This document shows, piece by piece, positions 26,437-35,072 of a stretch of DNA of 64,000 nucleotides (within the stretch, counting starts at the first letter, position 1; the number at the start of each line of letters is the position of its first letter). The position numbers were made by a program, and so were the translations under genes. The notes below the pieces were generated by a model. The model was not told where the DNA came from. It saw only the letters and a program-made list of their open reading frames with translations, and did not search any database. The stretch comes from Bosea sp. BIWAKO-01 (GTDB lineage Bacteria; Pseudomonadota; Alphaproteobacteria; Rhizobiales; Beijerinckiaceae), in assembly GCF_001748145.1 (NCBI RefSeq), contig NZ_BCQA01000001.1, forward strand, positions 4,676,501-4,740,500, read 5' to 3'.

Positions 26437-27414
26437 CTAGTCGATCTTCGTTCCGGTTTCCTTGACCAGTTGGGCCCAGCCCGCCAGCCCGTTGGATATG
26501 TAGGTTCCGAACTGCGCTGGGGTCATCGGTTGCGGCTCGGCGCCCTCGCGTGCGAAGGCGGCCTTCGTCTCATCGGTCTTCATCACCTCGGCGACGGCTT
26601 CGTTGAGCTTCATCACGATCGCTGTCGGAGTTCCCTTGGGCGCGAGGATGCCGTTCCAGGTGTTGACCTCGTAACCGGGAAGCGTTTCGGCGACGGTCGG
26701 CGTATCGGGAAGCACCGAGGAGCGCTTGCCGGTGGTTACGGCCAACGCAACGAGCTTGCCGGATTTCACATGCGGCAGCGTCGCGGGCAGCGTTCCGAAT
26801 GTATACTGGGTCTCCCCGGCGATGACACCGGTCAGCGACGGTGCCCCGCCGCGATAGGGAATATGCTGAACTTTCAGTCCCCCCATGTGGCGGAACATCT
26901 CGCCGGCAAGGTGACCCGGCGAGCCATTGCCGCTGGACGCATAGTCCATGGCTGCGGGCTTGCTCTTGATCAGCTCGATCAGCTTCCTGGTATCGGAAGC
27001 CCCAACGGATGGATTGACCGCAAGCACGAGCGGAACCGAGGCAATGAAGGCGACCGGCTGGAAATCCGCGACCGGATCGTAGGTGAGCTTGCTGTAGACT
27101 GCCGGGTTGATGCCATGGCTGCTGGCGGTCGCCATCAGCAGCGTATAGCCGTCGGGCGCCGCTCTTGCTGCGATCTCCGAGCCGATGCCGCCGGCGGCGC
27201 CCGGCCGATTGTCGACGACGACCGGCTGGCCCAGCTTCTCCGACAGTTTGTGCGCGACTGCGCGGGCGAGGATATCGGTCGTTCCGCCGGGTGCGTAACC
27301 GACCATGAGTTTGATGGGTTTTGATGGATAAGTGTCGGCCTGGGCATGAGGCTGGCTGATGGCAACAAGCGTCAGTGACGCCGCGCCAATCAGCAGATGG
27401 CGTTTCGTTATCAT
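26437..27414 (-). CDS. tctC: Bug/TctC-family solute-binding protein
   Basis: 325 aa. Signal peptide LLIGAASLTLVAISQPHAQA, then the Bug pattern YPSKPIKLMVGYAPGGTTDILAR and VVVDNRPGAAGGIGSEIAA. Such proteins bind carboxylic acids in the periplasm and hand them to the TctA/TctB membrane pair. A tctB-tctA pair lies about 3.5 kb away, transcribed divergently, and probably works with it. The gene lies 27 bases downstream of the enoyl-CoA hydratase gene. Confidence 0.9.
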   Translation of the reverse strand: MITKRHLLIGAASLTLVAISQPHAQADTYPSKPIKLMVGYAPGGTTDILARAVAHKLSEKLGQPVVVDNRPGAAGGIGSEIAARAAPDGYTLLMATASSHGINPAVYSKLTYDPVADFQPVAFIASVPLVLAVNPSVGASDTRKLIELIKSKPAAMDYASSGNGSPGHLAGEMFRHMGGLKVQHIPYRGGAPSLTGVIAGETQYTFGTLPATLPHVKSGKLVALAVTTGKRSSVLPDTPTVAETLPGYEVNTWNGILAPKGTPTAIVMKLNEAVAEVMKTDETKAAFAREGAEPQPMTPAQFGTYISNGLAGWAQLVKETGTKID

Positions 27415-27441
27415 GGACGTTTCCTCGATGTTATTGTGGGC

Positions 27442-28275
27442 CTACCGGCCTCGAAAGACCGGCTTGCGTTTCTCTATGAAGGCGCGACGGCCCTCGATGT
27501 AGTCCTCGCTGTCGAAGCAGCTGCGCAGCCAGGATTTGCTTGCCGCAACATCGACCTCGGCTCCGGGCTTCAGCAGTTCGCGCATCATCCGCTTGCCGGC
27601 GGCGATCGTGAGCGGCGCATTGGCGGCAATGGTGTCGCAGAGGTCAGCAACTGCAGCGGCAAGGTCAGCTTCCGGTACGACGGCATGGACGAGATTGGCG
27701 TCCAATGCTGCTTCGGCGGGCATCTGGCGTGCGGTGAAAAACATCTCGCGCGCCTTGGCGTGGCCGACGGTGTTGACCAGATTCGTCATCGCGCTCAGCC
27801 GATAGCCGAGCCCGACGCGCGCGGCCGGGATGCCGAAGCGACCGCTGCTGCCGGAGATGCGCAGATCGCAACTCAGGGCGATGTTGACGCCGCCGCCGAG
27901 GCAATAGCCGCGGATCATTGCGATGGTGGGTTTGTCACAGGCGTAGATGCGCAGCTGCGCGCCTTCGGCGATCTCCTCGTAATAGTTCACGGCCCCGCGC
28001 TCGGCGCGATGCTGATCAAACTGCGAGATGTCGGCGCCGCTGACAAAGGCCTGGTCTCCCGCGCCCTTGAGCGCGATCACCCGGATATCGGGGTCGGCCT
28101 CGAACGCGTCGAGGACGACAGGAACCGCCTCCCACATATCGACTGAGACGGCATTGCGCTTCTGCGGCTGGTTGAAGGTCAGCCAGCCGACATTGCCGCG
28201 CTTCTCGGCGATGATCTTGTCTGTGATCGCGCCTTCCAGCAGGCGCACGATCCCGACTTCCTCGCTCAAGCTCAT
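27442..28275 (-). CDS. Enoyl-CoA hydratase/isomerase
   Basis: 277 aa. Crotonase-fold motifs: NQPQKRNAVSVDMWEAV, GAGDQAFVSGADISQF (oxyanion hole Gly) and IRGYCLGGGVNIALSCDLRI. The position of the usual catalytic Glu in the second helix region reads AARVGLG rather than the E-x-x-x-G pattern of true hydratases, so a different reaction (isomerase, hydrolase or decarboxylase) is possible. Its ATG overlaps the 3' end of the GntR gene by four bases, so the two are translationally coupled. Confidence 0.85.
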   Translation of the reverse strand: MSLSEEVGIVRLLEGAITDKIIAEKRGNVGWLTFNQPQKRNAVSVDMWEAVPVVLDAFEADPDIRVIALKGAGDQAFVSGADISQFDQHRAERGAVNYYEEIAEGAQLRIYACDKPTIAMIRGYCLGGGVNIALSCDLRISGSSGRFGIPAARVGLGYRLSAMTNLVNTVGHAKAREMFFTARQMPAEAALDANLVHAVVPEADLAAAVADLCDTIAANAPLTIAAGKRMMRELLKPGAEVDVAASKSWLRSCFDSEDYIEGRRAFIEKRKPVFRGR

Positions 28276-29069
28276 GTTCTTTCCCGTTTGGACGTTGAGG
28301 TGTCTTGCGCGGCAAGGCCCTGACGCCGCATGACGCCGTTGAGATGGTCACGCATGGCCGATCGTGCGCTCTCGACATCGCCCCGGCTGATCGCCTCGTA
28401 GATGGCGCAGTGCTCGTCTTCTATGGCCTGCAGGAGCGCCGGCGAGGTGATGACCGAGCGGCGCGTGGTGCGGATGGAGCCGTGCAGCCGACCCTGCAGA
28501 TAGCGCATGAGGTCGACGAAATAGGGGTTGTTAGTCGCGCTGCCGATGGCGCTGTGGAAATCAATGGCGGCGGCAGTGCCCGCGTCCAGATCGGCCGCAC
28601 GGCGATTGGCTTCGGCGAGCGCGGCTCGCAGGACTGCGAGGTCGGATTCAGTGCGGTTCGCCGCCGCAAGCCCGGCCGCTGCGGTTTCGATCTCGATGCG
28701 CAGGGCGAAGACGAGTTGCAGCTGAACCGGATCGAGAAGGTCGCTCTCCTCGATCGTGAAGACGAGTTGCGACACATCCTGTGCGACGAAACTGCCAACG
28801 CCTTGCGTCGTTTCGATGAAACCCGCCAGCTTCAGGCGGGCGATGGCTTCACGAATGACATTTCGACTGACGCCGAATGCCTCTGCCATGACCATCTCGG
28901 TCGGCAATTGCGCGCCGGGGGGAAGCTCTCCCGAGCGAATTTTTTCGCGCAGAGTGAAGGCGATCTCATCCGAGAGCGTCTTCGACCGGCCGATGGAGCG
29001 AAACAAGCTTGCTTGCACAATCGGGGCGGTGCCGGTCGGCGGTGCGGTCGTCTGAGGCGTCTTGGCCAT
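28272..29069 (-). CDS. GntR/FadR-subfamily transcriptional regulator
   Basis: 265 aa. Winged helix-turn-helix: LSDEIAFTLREKIRSGELPPG and AEAFGVSRNVIREAIARLKLAGF, then an all-helical FCD domain with metal-binding-type residues (DFHSAIG, EDEHCAIYEAI, MRDHLNGV). FadR-type regulators usually repress transport and catabolic genes and respond to a carboxylate or acyl-CoA. It sits inside the operon it most likely controls; a palindrome of FadR type lies at 30320 in the divergent promoter. Confidence 0.9.
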   Translation of the reverse strand: MAKTPQTTAPPTGTAPIVQASLFRSIGRSKTLSDEIAFTLREKIRSGELPPGAQLPTEMVMAEAFGVSRNVIREAIARLKLAGFIETTQGVGSFVAQDVSQLVFTIEESDLLDPVQLQLVFALRIEIETAAAGLAAANRTESDLAVLRAALAEANRRAADLDAGTAAAIDFHSAIGSATNNPYFVDLMRYLQGRLHGSIRTTRRSVITSPALLQAIEDEHCAIYEAISRGDVESARSAMRDHLNGVMRRQGLAAQDTSTSKRERT

Positions 29070-29099
29070 TGCGAAGCCTTTCGGAGGTGTTGGCGGCTG

Positions 29100-30287
29100 T
29101 CAGATGATAGCCGCGCTCGCCAATGCGGCGATCTCCGTGGATGAGAACCCGAATTCACTCAAGATTTCACGGCTGTGCTGGCCACGGGCCGGAGCGGGCG
29201 TCGGCGAAGCCGGGGGCGTTCTGCTCAGCTTGAAGGGCTGGCCCAGCACCGAAATCATGCCAAGCTGCGGATGCTCCAGGTCCCACACCGTCTCGAGATG
29301 CTGCACTTGGGGGTCGGCAAAAGTCTGGTCGAGGGTGAGGATCGGCCCGCAGGGTACGCCTGCGTCGTTGAGACATGCGATCCAGTCCAGAGTATCGCGA
29401 GTGCGCGTGCACGTGTTGATCGCTGCGTTGAGGGCCGGGCGATTCGCTGCCCGATCAGGCACGCTCTGGAAGCGCGGGTCACCGATGAGTTCGGGCGCAC
29501 CGATGGTCTCGCACAGCTTGGCGAACAGAGTATTGCCCATGGCGGCGATGTTCATGTAGCAGTCGCGCGTTTCGAATACGCCGGTCGGACTGCTGGTCGG
29601 ATGATCGTTGCCGCTTTGGTTCGGCACTTCAGCATTCATGAGCCAGCGCATGGCCTGGAAGTCCATCATGTAGATCTGGGCCTGGAGCAGGGATGTCTGC
29701 ACCCACTGCCCACGGCCTGATGTTTCGCGCTCGAGCAGGGCCGTCAGGATTCCATTTGCGCAGAACAGGCCAGCGCTGAGATCGGCAATCGGAATGCCGG
29801 CGCGCATCGGGCCGCGGCCCTTCTCGCCGGTGACCTGCATCAGGCCGCTGATGCCCTGCGCGATCTGGTCCAGGCCGGGACGCATCGCGTAGGGGCCGTC
29901 CTGCCCGAAGCCGGAGATGCTGGCATAGACGATACCTGGGTTCACCGCCGCCAGCCGCTCATAGTCGATGCCAAGCCGGAATTTCACGTCAGGGCGGTAG
30001 TTTTCCACGACCACATCGGCCTGGCGTACCAGCTCCATGAATGCATCGAGGCCGAGCGGCTCCTTGAGGTTCAAGGTCAGGCTGCGCTTGCTGCGATGCG
30101 TATTCTGGTAATCGGCCACCTGGGCCGGGCCGCCCGGCCGATCGTCATTCGTTGATATCGGCATCTCGATCTTGATGACGCGAGCCCCCCAGTCGGCGAG
30201 CTGCCGGACGGCGGCTGGCCCCGAACGCACATGGGTCATGTCGAGGACGGTGAACCGTTCGAGGGGGCGGGAGGTCGCGCCGGTCAT
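29100..30287 (-). CDS. CaiB/BaiF family CoA-transferase
   Basis: 395 aa. Family III CoA-transferase: LERFTVLDMTHVRSGPAAVRQLADWGARVIKIE near the N-terminus (split motif), the catalytic-Asp region with YRPDVKFRLGIDYERL, and VYASISGFGQDGPYAMRPGLDQIAQGISGLM in the middle. It transfers CoA from one acyl-CoA to a carboxylate, probably activating the imported acid. First gene of the leftward operon with the regulator, enoyl-CoA hydratase, Bug protein and FAD dehydrogenase. Confidence 0.9.
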   Translation of the reverse strand: MTGATSRPLERFTVLDMTHVRSGPAAVRQLADWGARVIKIEMPISTNDDRPGGPAQVADYQNTHRSKRSLTLNLKEPLGLDAFMELVRQADVVVENYRPDVKFRLGIDYERLAAVNPGIVYASISGFGQDGPYAMRPGLDQIAQGISGLMQVTGEKGRGPMRAGIPIADLSAGLFCANGILTALLERETSGRGQWVQTSLLQAQIYMMDFQAMRWLMNAEVPNQSGNDHPTSSPTGVFETRDCYMNIAAMGNTLFAKLCETIGAPELIGDPRFQSVPDRAANRPALNAAINTCTRTRDTLDWIACLNDAGVPCGPILTLDQTFADPQVQHLETVWDLEHPQLGMISVLGQPFKLSRTPPASPTPAPARGQHSREILSEFGFSSTEIAALASAAII

Positions 30288-30319
30288 GAATCTGCCTTAC
30301 GCCAATGAAGTATGATGTT

Positions 30320-30334
30320 GGTTGTTGGACAACC
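30320..30334. promoter_or_regulatory. FadR-type operator in the CoA-transferase/tctB divergent promoter
   Basis: Perfect palindrome GGTTGT-TGG-ACAACC, matching the T-N-G-T-N3-A-C-N-A pattern bound by FadR-type GntR proteins. It lies 33 bases from the CoA-transferase start and 135 bases before tctB. Confidence 0.6.
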
Positions 30335-30468
30335 TATATCAACTGAGTTAGCTTGGGAAGCCCTCCGACGTTGGGACGTTCAGGCGCGGCAACAATGTCC
30401 TAGGAGGGGGCAGCGCCTCGAGCCGTCTGGAAGGGCCTGGGGACAGCGAGGATTGGGGGGAATTGAGG

Positions 30469-30924
30469 ATGACAAAACACCAGGATGTATTGGCAGGTGG
30501 CCTGTTCATGTTGATCGGAGCGGCCACCAGCCTTTCGGCGCTCGGCTACGCCTTGGGGACAATGCGCCGGATGGGGCCGGGATATTTCCCGCTGGTGCTC
30601 GGCCTGTTGCTGACGGGCATCGGGGTGGCGTTGATCGCACAGGCCTGGCGACGGGGCAGGGTGGGTACGCCGATCGAATGGGGCAGCACTCGGCCGCTGG
30701 CCTTCGTGCTCGGTGGGCTTGCCTTCTTCGGCCTGACGCTGACCGAGCTCGGTTTCGTGCTCGCCAATACCCTGTTCATCGGCGTCACCAGTTATGCGGG
30801 CCGCGAGTTCCGCTGGCACGAAACACTCGTCCTCTCGCTCGCGCTGACCGTGATGGCGGCTCTTGTCTTCATTGTCGGGCTCAAGCTGCAGATCCCGCTC
30901 TGGCCCGCCATTCTCGGACTCTAG
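30469..30924 (+). CDS. tctB: TctB-family small membrane subunit
   Basis: 151 aa with four hydrophobic segments (LAGGLFMLIGAATSLSALGYAL, GYFPLVLGLLLTGIGVALIAQAW, LAFVLGGLAFFGLTLTELGFVLA, ETLVLSLALTVMAALVFIVGL). The RMGPGYFP motif after the first helix is the TctB signature. It pairs with TctA in tripartite tricarboxylate transporters. GGGGGGAATTGAGG precedes the ATG. The tctA GTG start follows ten bases after its stop. Confidence 0.9.
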   Translation: MTKHQDVLAGGLFMLIGAATSLSALGYALGTMRRMGPGYFPLVLGLLLTGIGVALIAQAWRRGRVGTPIEWGSTRPLAFVLGGLAFFGLTLTELGFVLANTLFIGVTSYAGREFRWHETLVLSLALTVMAALVFIVGLKLQIPLWPAILGL

Positions 30925-30934
30925 GACGGTCACA

Positions 30935-32434
30935 GTGGAACTGCTCAACAACCTCGCTCTCGGCTTTGAGGCTGCGTTCACCCTCAAGACCCTGGCCTAT
31001 TGTCTGCTGGGGACGGTGCTGGGAACGCTGATCGGCGTGTTGCCGGGCATCGGGCCGATCGCAACGATCGCATTGCTGCTGCCCGTGACCTATGCGCTCG
31101 AACCCGCCACGGCGTTGATCATGCTTGCCGGCATCTATTACGGCGCCCAATACGGTGGCTCGACCACGGCCATCCTGGTCAACCTGCCAGGAGAATCGTC
31201 CTCGGTCGTGACCATGATCGACGGGTATCAGATGGCGCGCCGTGGACGCGCGGGGCCGGCGCTGACTGCGGCCGCGGTCAGCTCCTTCATCGCCGGCTGC
31301 CTGGCGACCGTCGTCATTGCCGGCTTCGCGCCTCCGCTTGCCGAAATTGCACTGCGCTTCGGTCCCTGGGAGTATTTCGCGCTGATGGTCGTCGGCCTCG
31401 TCGGTGCCGTGGTGCTGGCGCACGGCTCGATCCTGAAGGCGATCGCCATGATCGTGCTCGGGCTTATTCTCGGCCTGGTCGGGGCGGACGTTAACTCGGG
31501 CGTCGCGCGCTTCACGCTCGGCTTTCCGCAACTGGCCGATGGCATCGGCTTCATCATCATAGCCATGGGCATCATCGCCATGGCCGAAATCATCGGCAAC
31601 CTGCAGCGCGTTGAGCGCCGCGAGGTCTATACGGACGGCGTACCGAGCCTGTTTCCGACCCGCGAAGACTGGCGCCGGCTGCTACCGGCGTCATTGCGTG
31701 GAACGATTCTCGGCTCCGTTCTGGGCCTTCTGCCCGGAGGGGGCACGTCACTTGCCTCCTTCTCCGCCTACTCGCTCGAGAAGAAGCTCGCGGATGCGCC
31801 GGAGCGCTTCGGCAAGGGGGCGATCGAGGGCGTCGCTTCGCCGGAGGCCGCCAACAACGCAGCTTCGCAGACGTCCTTCATTCCGATGCTGACGCTCGGC
31901 ATTCCTTCGAATGCCGTCATGGCGCTGATGATCGGAGCGATGACGATCCACAATATCCAGCCGGGACCGGAGGTGATGACCAAGAATCCGGAGCTGTTCT
32001 GGGGGCTGATCGTGTCGATGTGGATCGGCAACGTCATGCTCGTGATCATGAACCTGCCGCTCGTCGGCATCTGGATCAAGCTGCTCAAGGCGCCGTACCG
32101 CTTCATGTTTCCGGCGATCATGATGTTCTCGGCGATCGGCATCTATTCGGTGAACGGGTCAACCTTCGATATCGTGATGACGGCTGCCTTCGGACTTCTG
32201 GGCTTCGTGCTGATGAAGCTGGGTTGCGAGCCAGCGCCACTGCTCCTCGGTTTCATTCTCGGCCCGATGATGGAGGAGAACCTGCGGCGCGCCATGTCGC
32301 TCGCGCGCGGGGATGCAACGATGTTCTTGACCCGTCCCGTCTCGGCAGTCTTGCTGGCGGTGGCCGTCTTCCTCCTCATCGTTGTCGCCCTGCCGGCCTT
32401 GAAGCGGAAGCGCGAGGAGATCTTCCAGGAATAG
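30935..32434 (+). CDS. tctA: TctA-family large membrane subunit
   Basis: 499 aa, about 11-12 membrane segments. Family motifs: VLPGIGPIATIALLLPVTYALEP, YYGAQYGGSTTAILVNLPGE and LGIPSNAVMALMIGAMTIHNI (the duplicated half with PS-N). TctA is the membrane transporter of the Na+/H+-driven tripartite tricarboxylate system. GTG start after AGGACGGTCACA. A GC hairpin at 32585 lies after the gene, before the convergent peptidase. Confidence 0.93.
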   Translation: MELLNNLALGFEAAFTLKTLAYCLLGTVLGTLIGVLPGIGPIATIALLLPVTYALEPATALIMLAGIYYGAQYGGSTTAILVNLPGESSSVVTMIDGYQMARRGRAGPALTAAAVSSFIAGCLATVVIAGFAPPLAEIALRFGPWEYFALMVVGLVGAVVLAHGSILKAIAMIVLGLILGLVGADVNSGVARFTLGFPQLADGIGFIIIAMGIIAMAEIIGNLQRVERREVYTDGVPSLFPTREDWRRLLPASLRGTILGSVLGLLPGGGTSLASFSAYSLEKKLADAPERFGKGAIEGVASPEAANNAASQTSFIPMLTLGIPSNAVMALMIGAMTIHNIQPGPEVMTKNPELFWGLIVSMWIGNVMLVIMNLPLVGIWIKLLKAPYRFMFPAIMMFSAIGIYSVNGSTFDIVMTAAFGLLGFVLMKLGCEPAPLLLGFILGPMMEENLRRAMSLARGDATMFLTRPVSAVLLAVAVFLLIVVALPALKRKREEIFQE

Positions 32435-32584
32435 CTCGTGGCGTCCATTGCCGAGGGCCGGAAGCCACGTGGGGAGGCATCGCCGGTTCTGGCGTACCCC
32501 TTGTGACTGCTGGGGGGGCGATTCCGCCGCGGCCCTGGGTTTGGGCTCAGGGCGATCGACGGCCATGGCAAGGTGCCGGTGAGG

Positions 32585-32606
32585 GGGGCGGGCTCTGGCC
32601 CGCCCC
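32585..32606. terminator. GC-rich hairpin between tctA and the M20 peptidase gene
   Basis: Perfect nine-base stem GGGGCGGGC/GCCCGCCCC with a TCTG loop between two convergent genes; no T-tract. It would serve as a bidirectional terminator. Confidence 0.45.
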
Positions 32607-32616
32607 GCCGGCTTCT

Positions 32617-33993
32617 TCAGGGCGCCTGCAACTCACCGAGTTCGTGCAGGAGCGCCGCGCCGGTACGAACTCCGCTATAGAAGCAGTCGAGTGTCAGGTT
32701 CTCGTTCGGCGCATGGTTCGCCTCGTCGGGGTTCGCGTAGGGCGTGACGAAGGCGGGAATGCCGAGGATCTTGGTGAAGACATAGCCTGGCAGGCTGCCG
32801 AACCCTGCGGGGATCAGAAGCGGCTCCTCGCCCTGGGCCTTGACGAAGGCCTGGCGCAGGGGGGCCGTAAAGGGCGAGGCGATCGGCGTCTTCGAGGGCT
32901 GCATGCCCCTGTCCTGCGCGATGAACTCGACTTCCGGCGCATGCTTGGCCACATGGTCCGCGACCTTGCGCAGAATGTCCTCCGGGTCCTGCGCCTCAAC
33001 CAGGCGGATATCGCATTTCACGAAGGCTTCGTTCGGCAGCACGGTCTTGGTGCCGGGCCCGCCATAGCCCCCGTGGAAGCCGTTGATGGTCAGCGTCGGA
33101 CGAAAGCAGAGCCGCTCGTAGAAGGGGCGGTCGGCCGGCGCGTCCAGACGGTCCAGTTCCAGGCTCTGTTTCACGGCTTCGGCGGCGCGGGGAAGGCGCT
33201 CGATCGCCGCAAGCTCCTCCGGTGTCGGTGGCTCGATATCGTCGTGGAGGCCCGCGATGGTAATCTCGCCCGCAGCATTCTTCATCGTGCCCAGCAGGTG
33301 CACCAGCGTCCAGATCGGATTGGGCACCACGCCACCGAAATTGCCGGAATGCACGTCCCGATTGGCGTGGCGACAGCGCAGGTCGAAGGAGATCACGCCG
33401 CGTGAGCCGAATTTGATCGCGGCGGCTCCGCTGGCATGGCGCGGACCATCGGCCGTGACGGCGAGATCGGCCTTCAGCTTGTCCTTGTTGGCTCGTACGA
33501 AGTCGGCGATGTGCGGGCTGCCGATCTCTTCCTCGCCTTCCAGCAGCAGAATGACGTTGCAGGGAAGCGTGCCATGCACCTTGAGATGCGATTCGATCGC
33601 CATCATCTGCGCGAAATGCTGGCCCTTGTTGTCACCGACCCCGCGCGCATAGAGCCGGCCGTCGCGGATCGTCGGCTCGAAGGGCGGCGAGAGCCATTTG
33701 TCGAGCGGATCGGGCGGCTGCACGTCGTAATGGCCGTAGAGCAGCACGGTGGGTTTGCCCGGCGCCTTTTCCCAGCGCGCGATGACCATCGGATGCCCTT
33801 CGGTGGGCACCAATTGGGTCTCGAGCCCGATATCCGTCAGCATCTTGACCAGCAGTTCGCCGACCTCGGCGATTCCGACATTCTCGGCACTGATGCTCGG
33901 GTGGCGCAGATAATCGATCAGGCGATCAAGGAAAGGCGCGCGGTTCGCCTCGATATGCTCGAAAACCGCGGCCAACGAGTCGGAGGAAGCCAT
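32617..33993 (-). CDS. M20-family metallopeptidase (dipeptidase/carboxypeptidase)
   Basis: 458 aa. Zinc-site motifs: VLLYGHYDVQPPDPLDKW, YARGVGDNKGQHFAQ, ILLLEGEEEIGSPH and, near the C-terminus, PNENLTLDCF. The family cleaves short peptides or amide bonds. The start at 33993 gives a normal N-terminus (MASSDSLAAVFEHIEA); the frame is open to 34080. It is divergent from nothing closely; it lies between tctA and a GntR gene. Confidence 0.9.
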   Translation of the reverse strand: MASSDSLAAVFEHIEANRAPFLDRLIDYLRHPSISAENVGIAEVGELLVKMLTDIGLETQLVPTEGHPMVIARWEKAPGKPTVLLYGHYDVQPPDPLDKWLSPPFEPTIRDGRLYARGVGDNKGQHFAQMMAIESHLKVHGTLPCNVILLLEGEEEIGSPHIADFVRANKDKLKADLAVTADGPRHASGAAAIKFGSRGVISFDLRCRHANRDVHSGNFGGVVPNPIWTLVHLLGTMKNAAGEITIAGLHDDIEPPTPEELAAIERLPRAAEAVKQSLELDRLDAPADRPFYERLCFRPTLTINGFHGGYGGPGTKTVLPNEAFVKCDIRLVEAQDPEDILRKVADHVAKHAPEVEFIAQDRGMQPSKTPIASPFTAPLRQAFVKAQGEEPLLIPAGFGSLPGYVFTKILGIPAFVTPYANPDEANHAPNENLTLDCFYSGVRTGAALLHELGELQAP

Positions 33994-34164
33994 AAGTCTT
34001 GCACCTGCCAGAGATAGGGGAGCCAAAGTCGCACCCATTCTGGTTACGATGGCCGCGGTAAATCCGTCCATGCGCGACATGAATGCGCGCCATCTCCGGA
34101 CGCTGGATGCCGGTGCCGTCGCTCCTGCAGCCTTGTGACGGCCGAGCTCACGGCGTGCAGTGAA

Positions 34165-34857
34165 TCAGGTGATCAGTCGATTGTGAAAGGCGAAGTCGAG
34201 GCAGCCCTGGATGTGCTGCTCGAGAATGGCCTGAGCCTCCGCCGCGTCCCGCCTCAGCGCGCAGCCCAGCAGCGCCTTGTGTTCTTCTGCTGCAACGGAG
34301 CCGCGGAAGATCACGAACACCATCTGGTACCGAAGGTAGCGGTCATAGACGCCGGAATGGACATTCAGCAGAGCCTTAGAGCCGCAGGCCGAGACCAGGG
34401 CCTGGTGGAATTCCCAGTCGTAGCGCTTCCATTGCTCTGCTTGCGTGCGGTCGCCCGCGAGCAGGCTCGCCTCCATCCGTGCCAGCTTGTGATGGGCGGC
34501 GACGACGCGGCCTTCCCATTCCATGTCGCCGGACTGGAATGACTGCGCCAGGGCGCTCCTCTCGATGAGCAGCCGAAGCGCTGCGATCTCCTTCAGATCC
34601 TCGGCCGAGCACGGTGCAACCTGGAAACCGCGCTGTCCCTCCGCCGTGACCAGCCCTTCCGGGGTGAGCCGACTGAAGATCTCGCGCAAGGTGCCGATCC
34701 CGACCCCATAGGCCGTCCGCAATTTCTCCAAAGGCAGACGTTGGCCTGGGCGGAGACGCCCGAAAACAATGTCCGTGCGGATGCGCTCATAGACTTGTTC
34801 GCCGGTCGAGATCGGCGCGACGTCGTCGCCTGCAAAATCCGTCACGATGTCCGCCAT
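34165..34857 (-). CDS. GntR-family regulator with FCD domain
   Basis: 230 aa. HTH: GEQVYERIRTDIVFGRLRPGQRLPLEKLRTAYGVGIGTLREIFSRLTPEGLV (read as two blocks, about residues 18-70), then an FCD domain with DWEFHQALV, EEHKALLG and LEQHIQG, the acidic/His metal-binding pattern. It is divergent from the first binding-protein gene and aroQ, which it probably controls. Adjacent palindromes at 34949-34974 are candidate sites. The frame continues upstream to 34953; I chose 34857. Confidence 0.88.
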   Translation of the reverse strand: MADIVTDFAGDDVAPISTGEQVYERIRTDIVFGRLRPGQRLPLEKLRTAYGVGIGTLREIFSRLTPEGLVTAEGQRGFQVAPCSAEDLKEIAALRLLIERSALAQSFQSGDMEWEGRVVAAHHKLARMEASLLAGDRTQAEQWKRYDWEFHQALVSACGSKALLNVHSGVYDRYLRYQMVFVIFRGSVAAEEHKALLGCALRRDAAEAQAILEQHIQGCLDFAFHNRLIT

Positions 34858-34948
34858 GCCATGCCCTGCGCGCACCTTCTTCGAGAGGGCCGTCCTACGA
34901 CGCGTGCAGCCGCTGCGCCAGAACCAATGAGTGACGGCTGAAATCAAG

Positions 34949-34974
34949 ATCATCGGATGATTATGATATTATCA
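34949..34974. promoter_or_regulatory. Two adjacent AT-rich palindromes upstream of the binding-protein gene
   Basis: ATCATC-G-GATGAT (34949-34961) and TGATA-T-TATCA (34964-34974), both perfect, in the divergent region between the GntR gene and the binding-protein gene. They are reasonable operators for the GntR regulator. Confidence 0.5.
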
Positions 34975-35072
34975 GTTGATGATGGCTTCGCTAGATGTAA
35001 TGTGCTCGCGAGGTCGCCCGAGAGGCGCCCAATGACGGCAGAGCCGTAACGGCCATCCGGGGAGGAACGAGA

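Noticed and set aside
25066..27324. A 752-residue plus-strand frame across the FAD dehydrogenase and Bug-protein genes
   Set aside because: It is antisense to two clear genes and has no domain; it is a codon-bias shadow.
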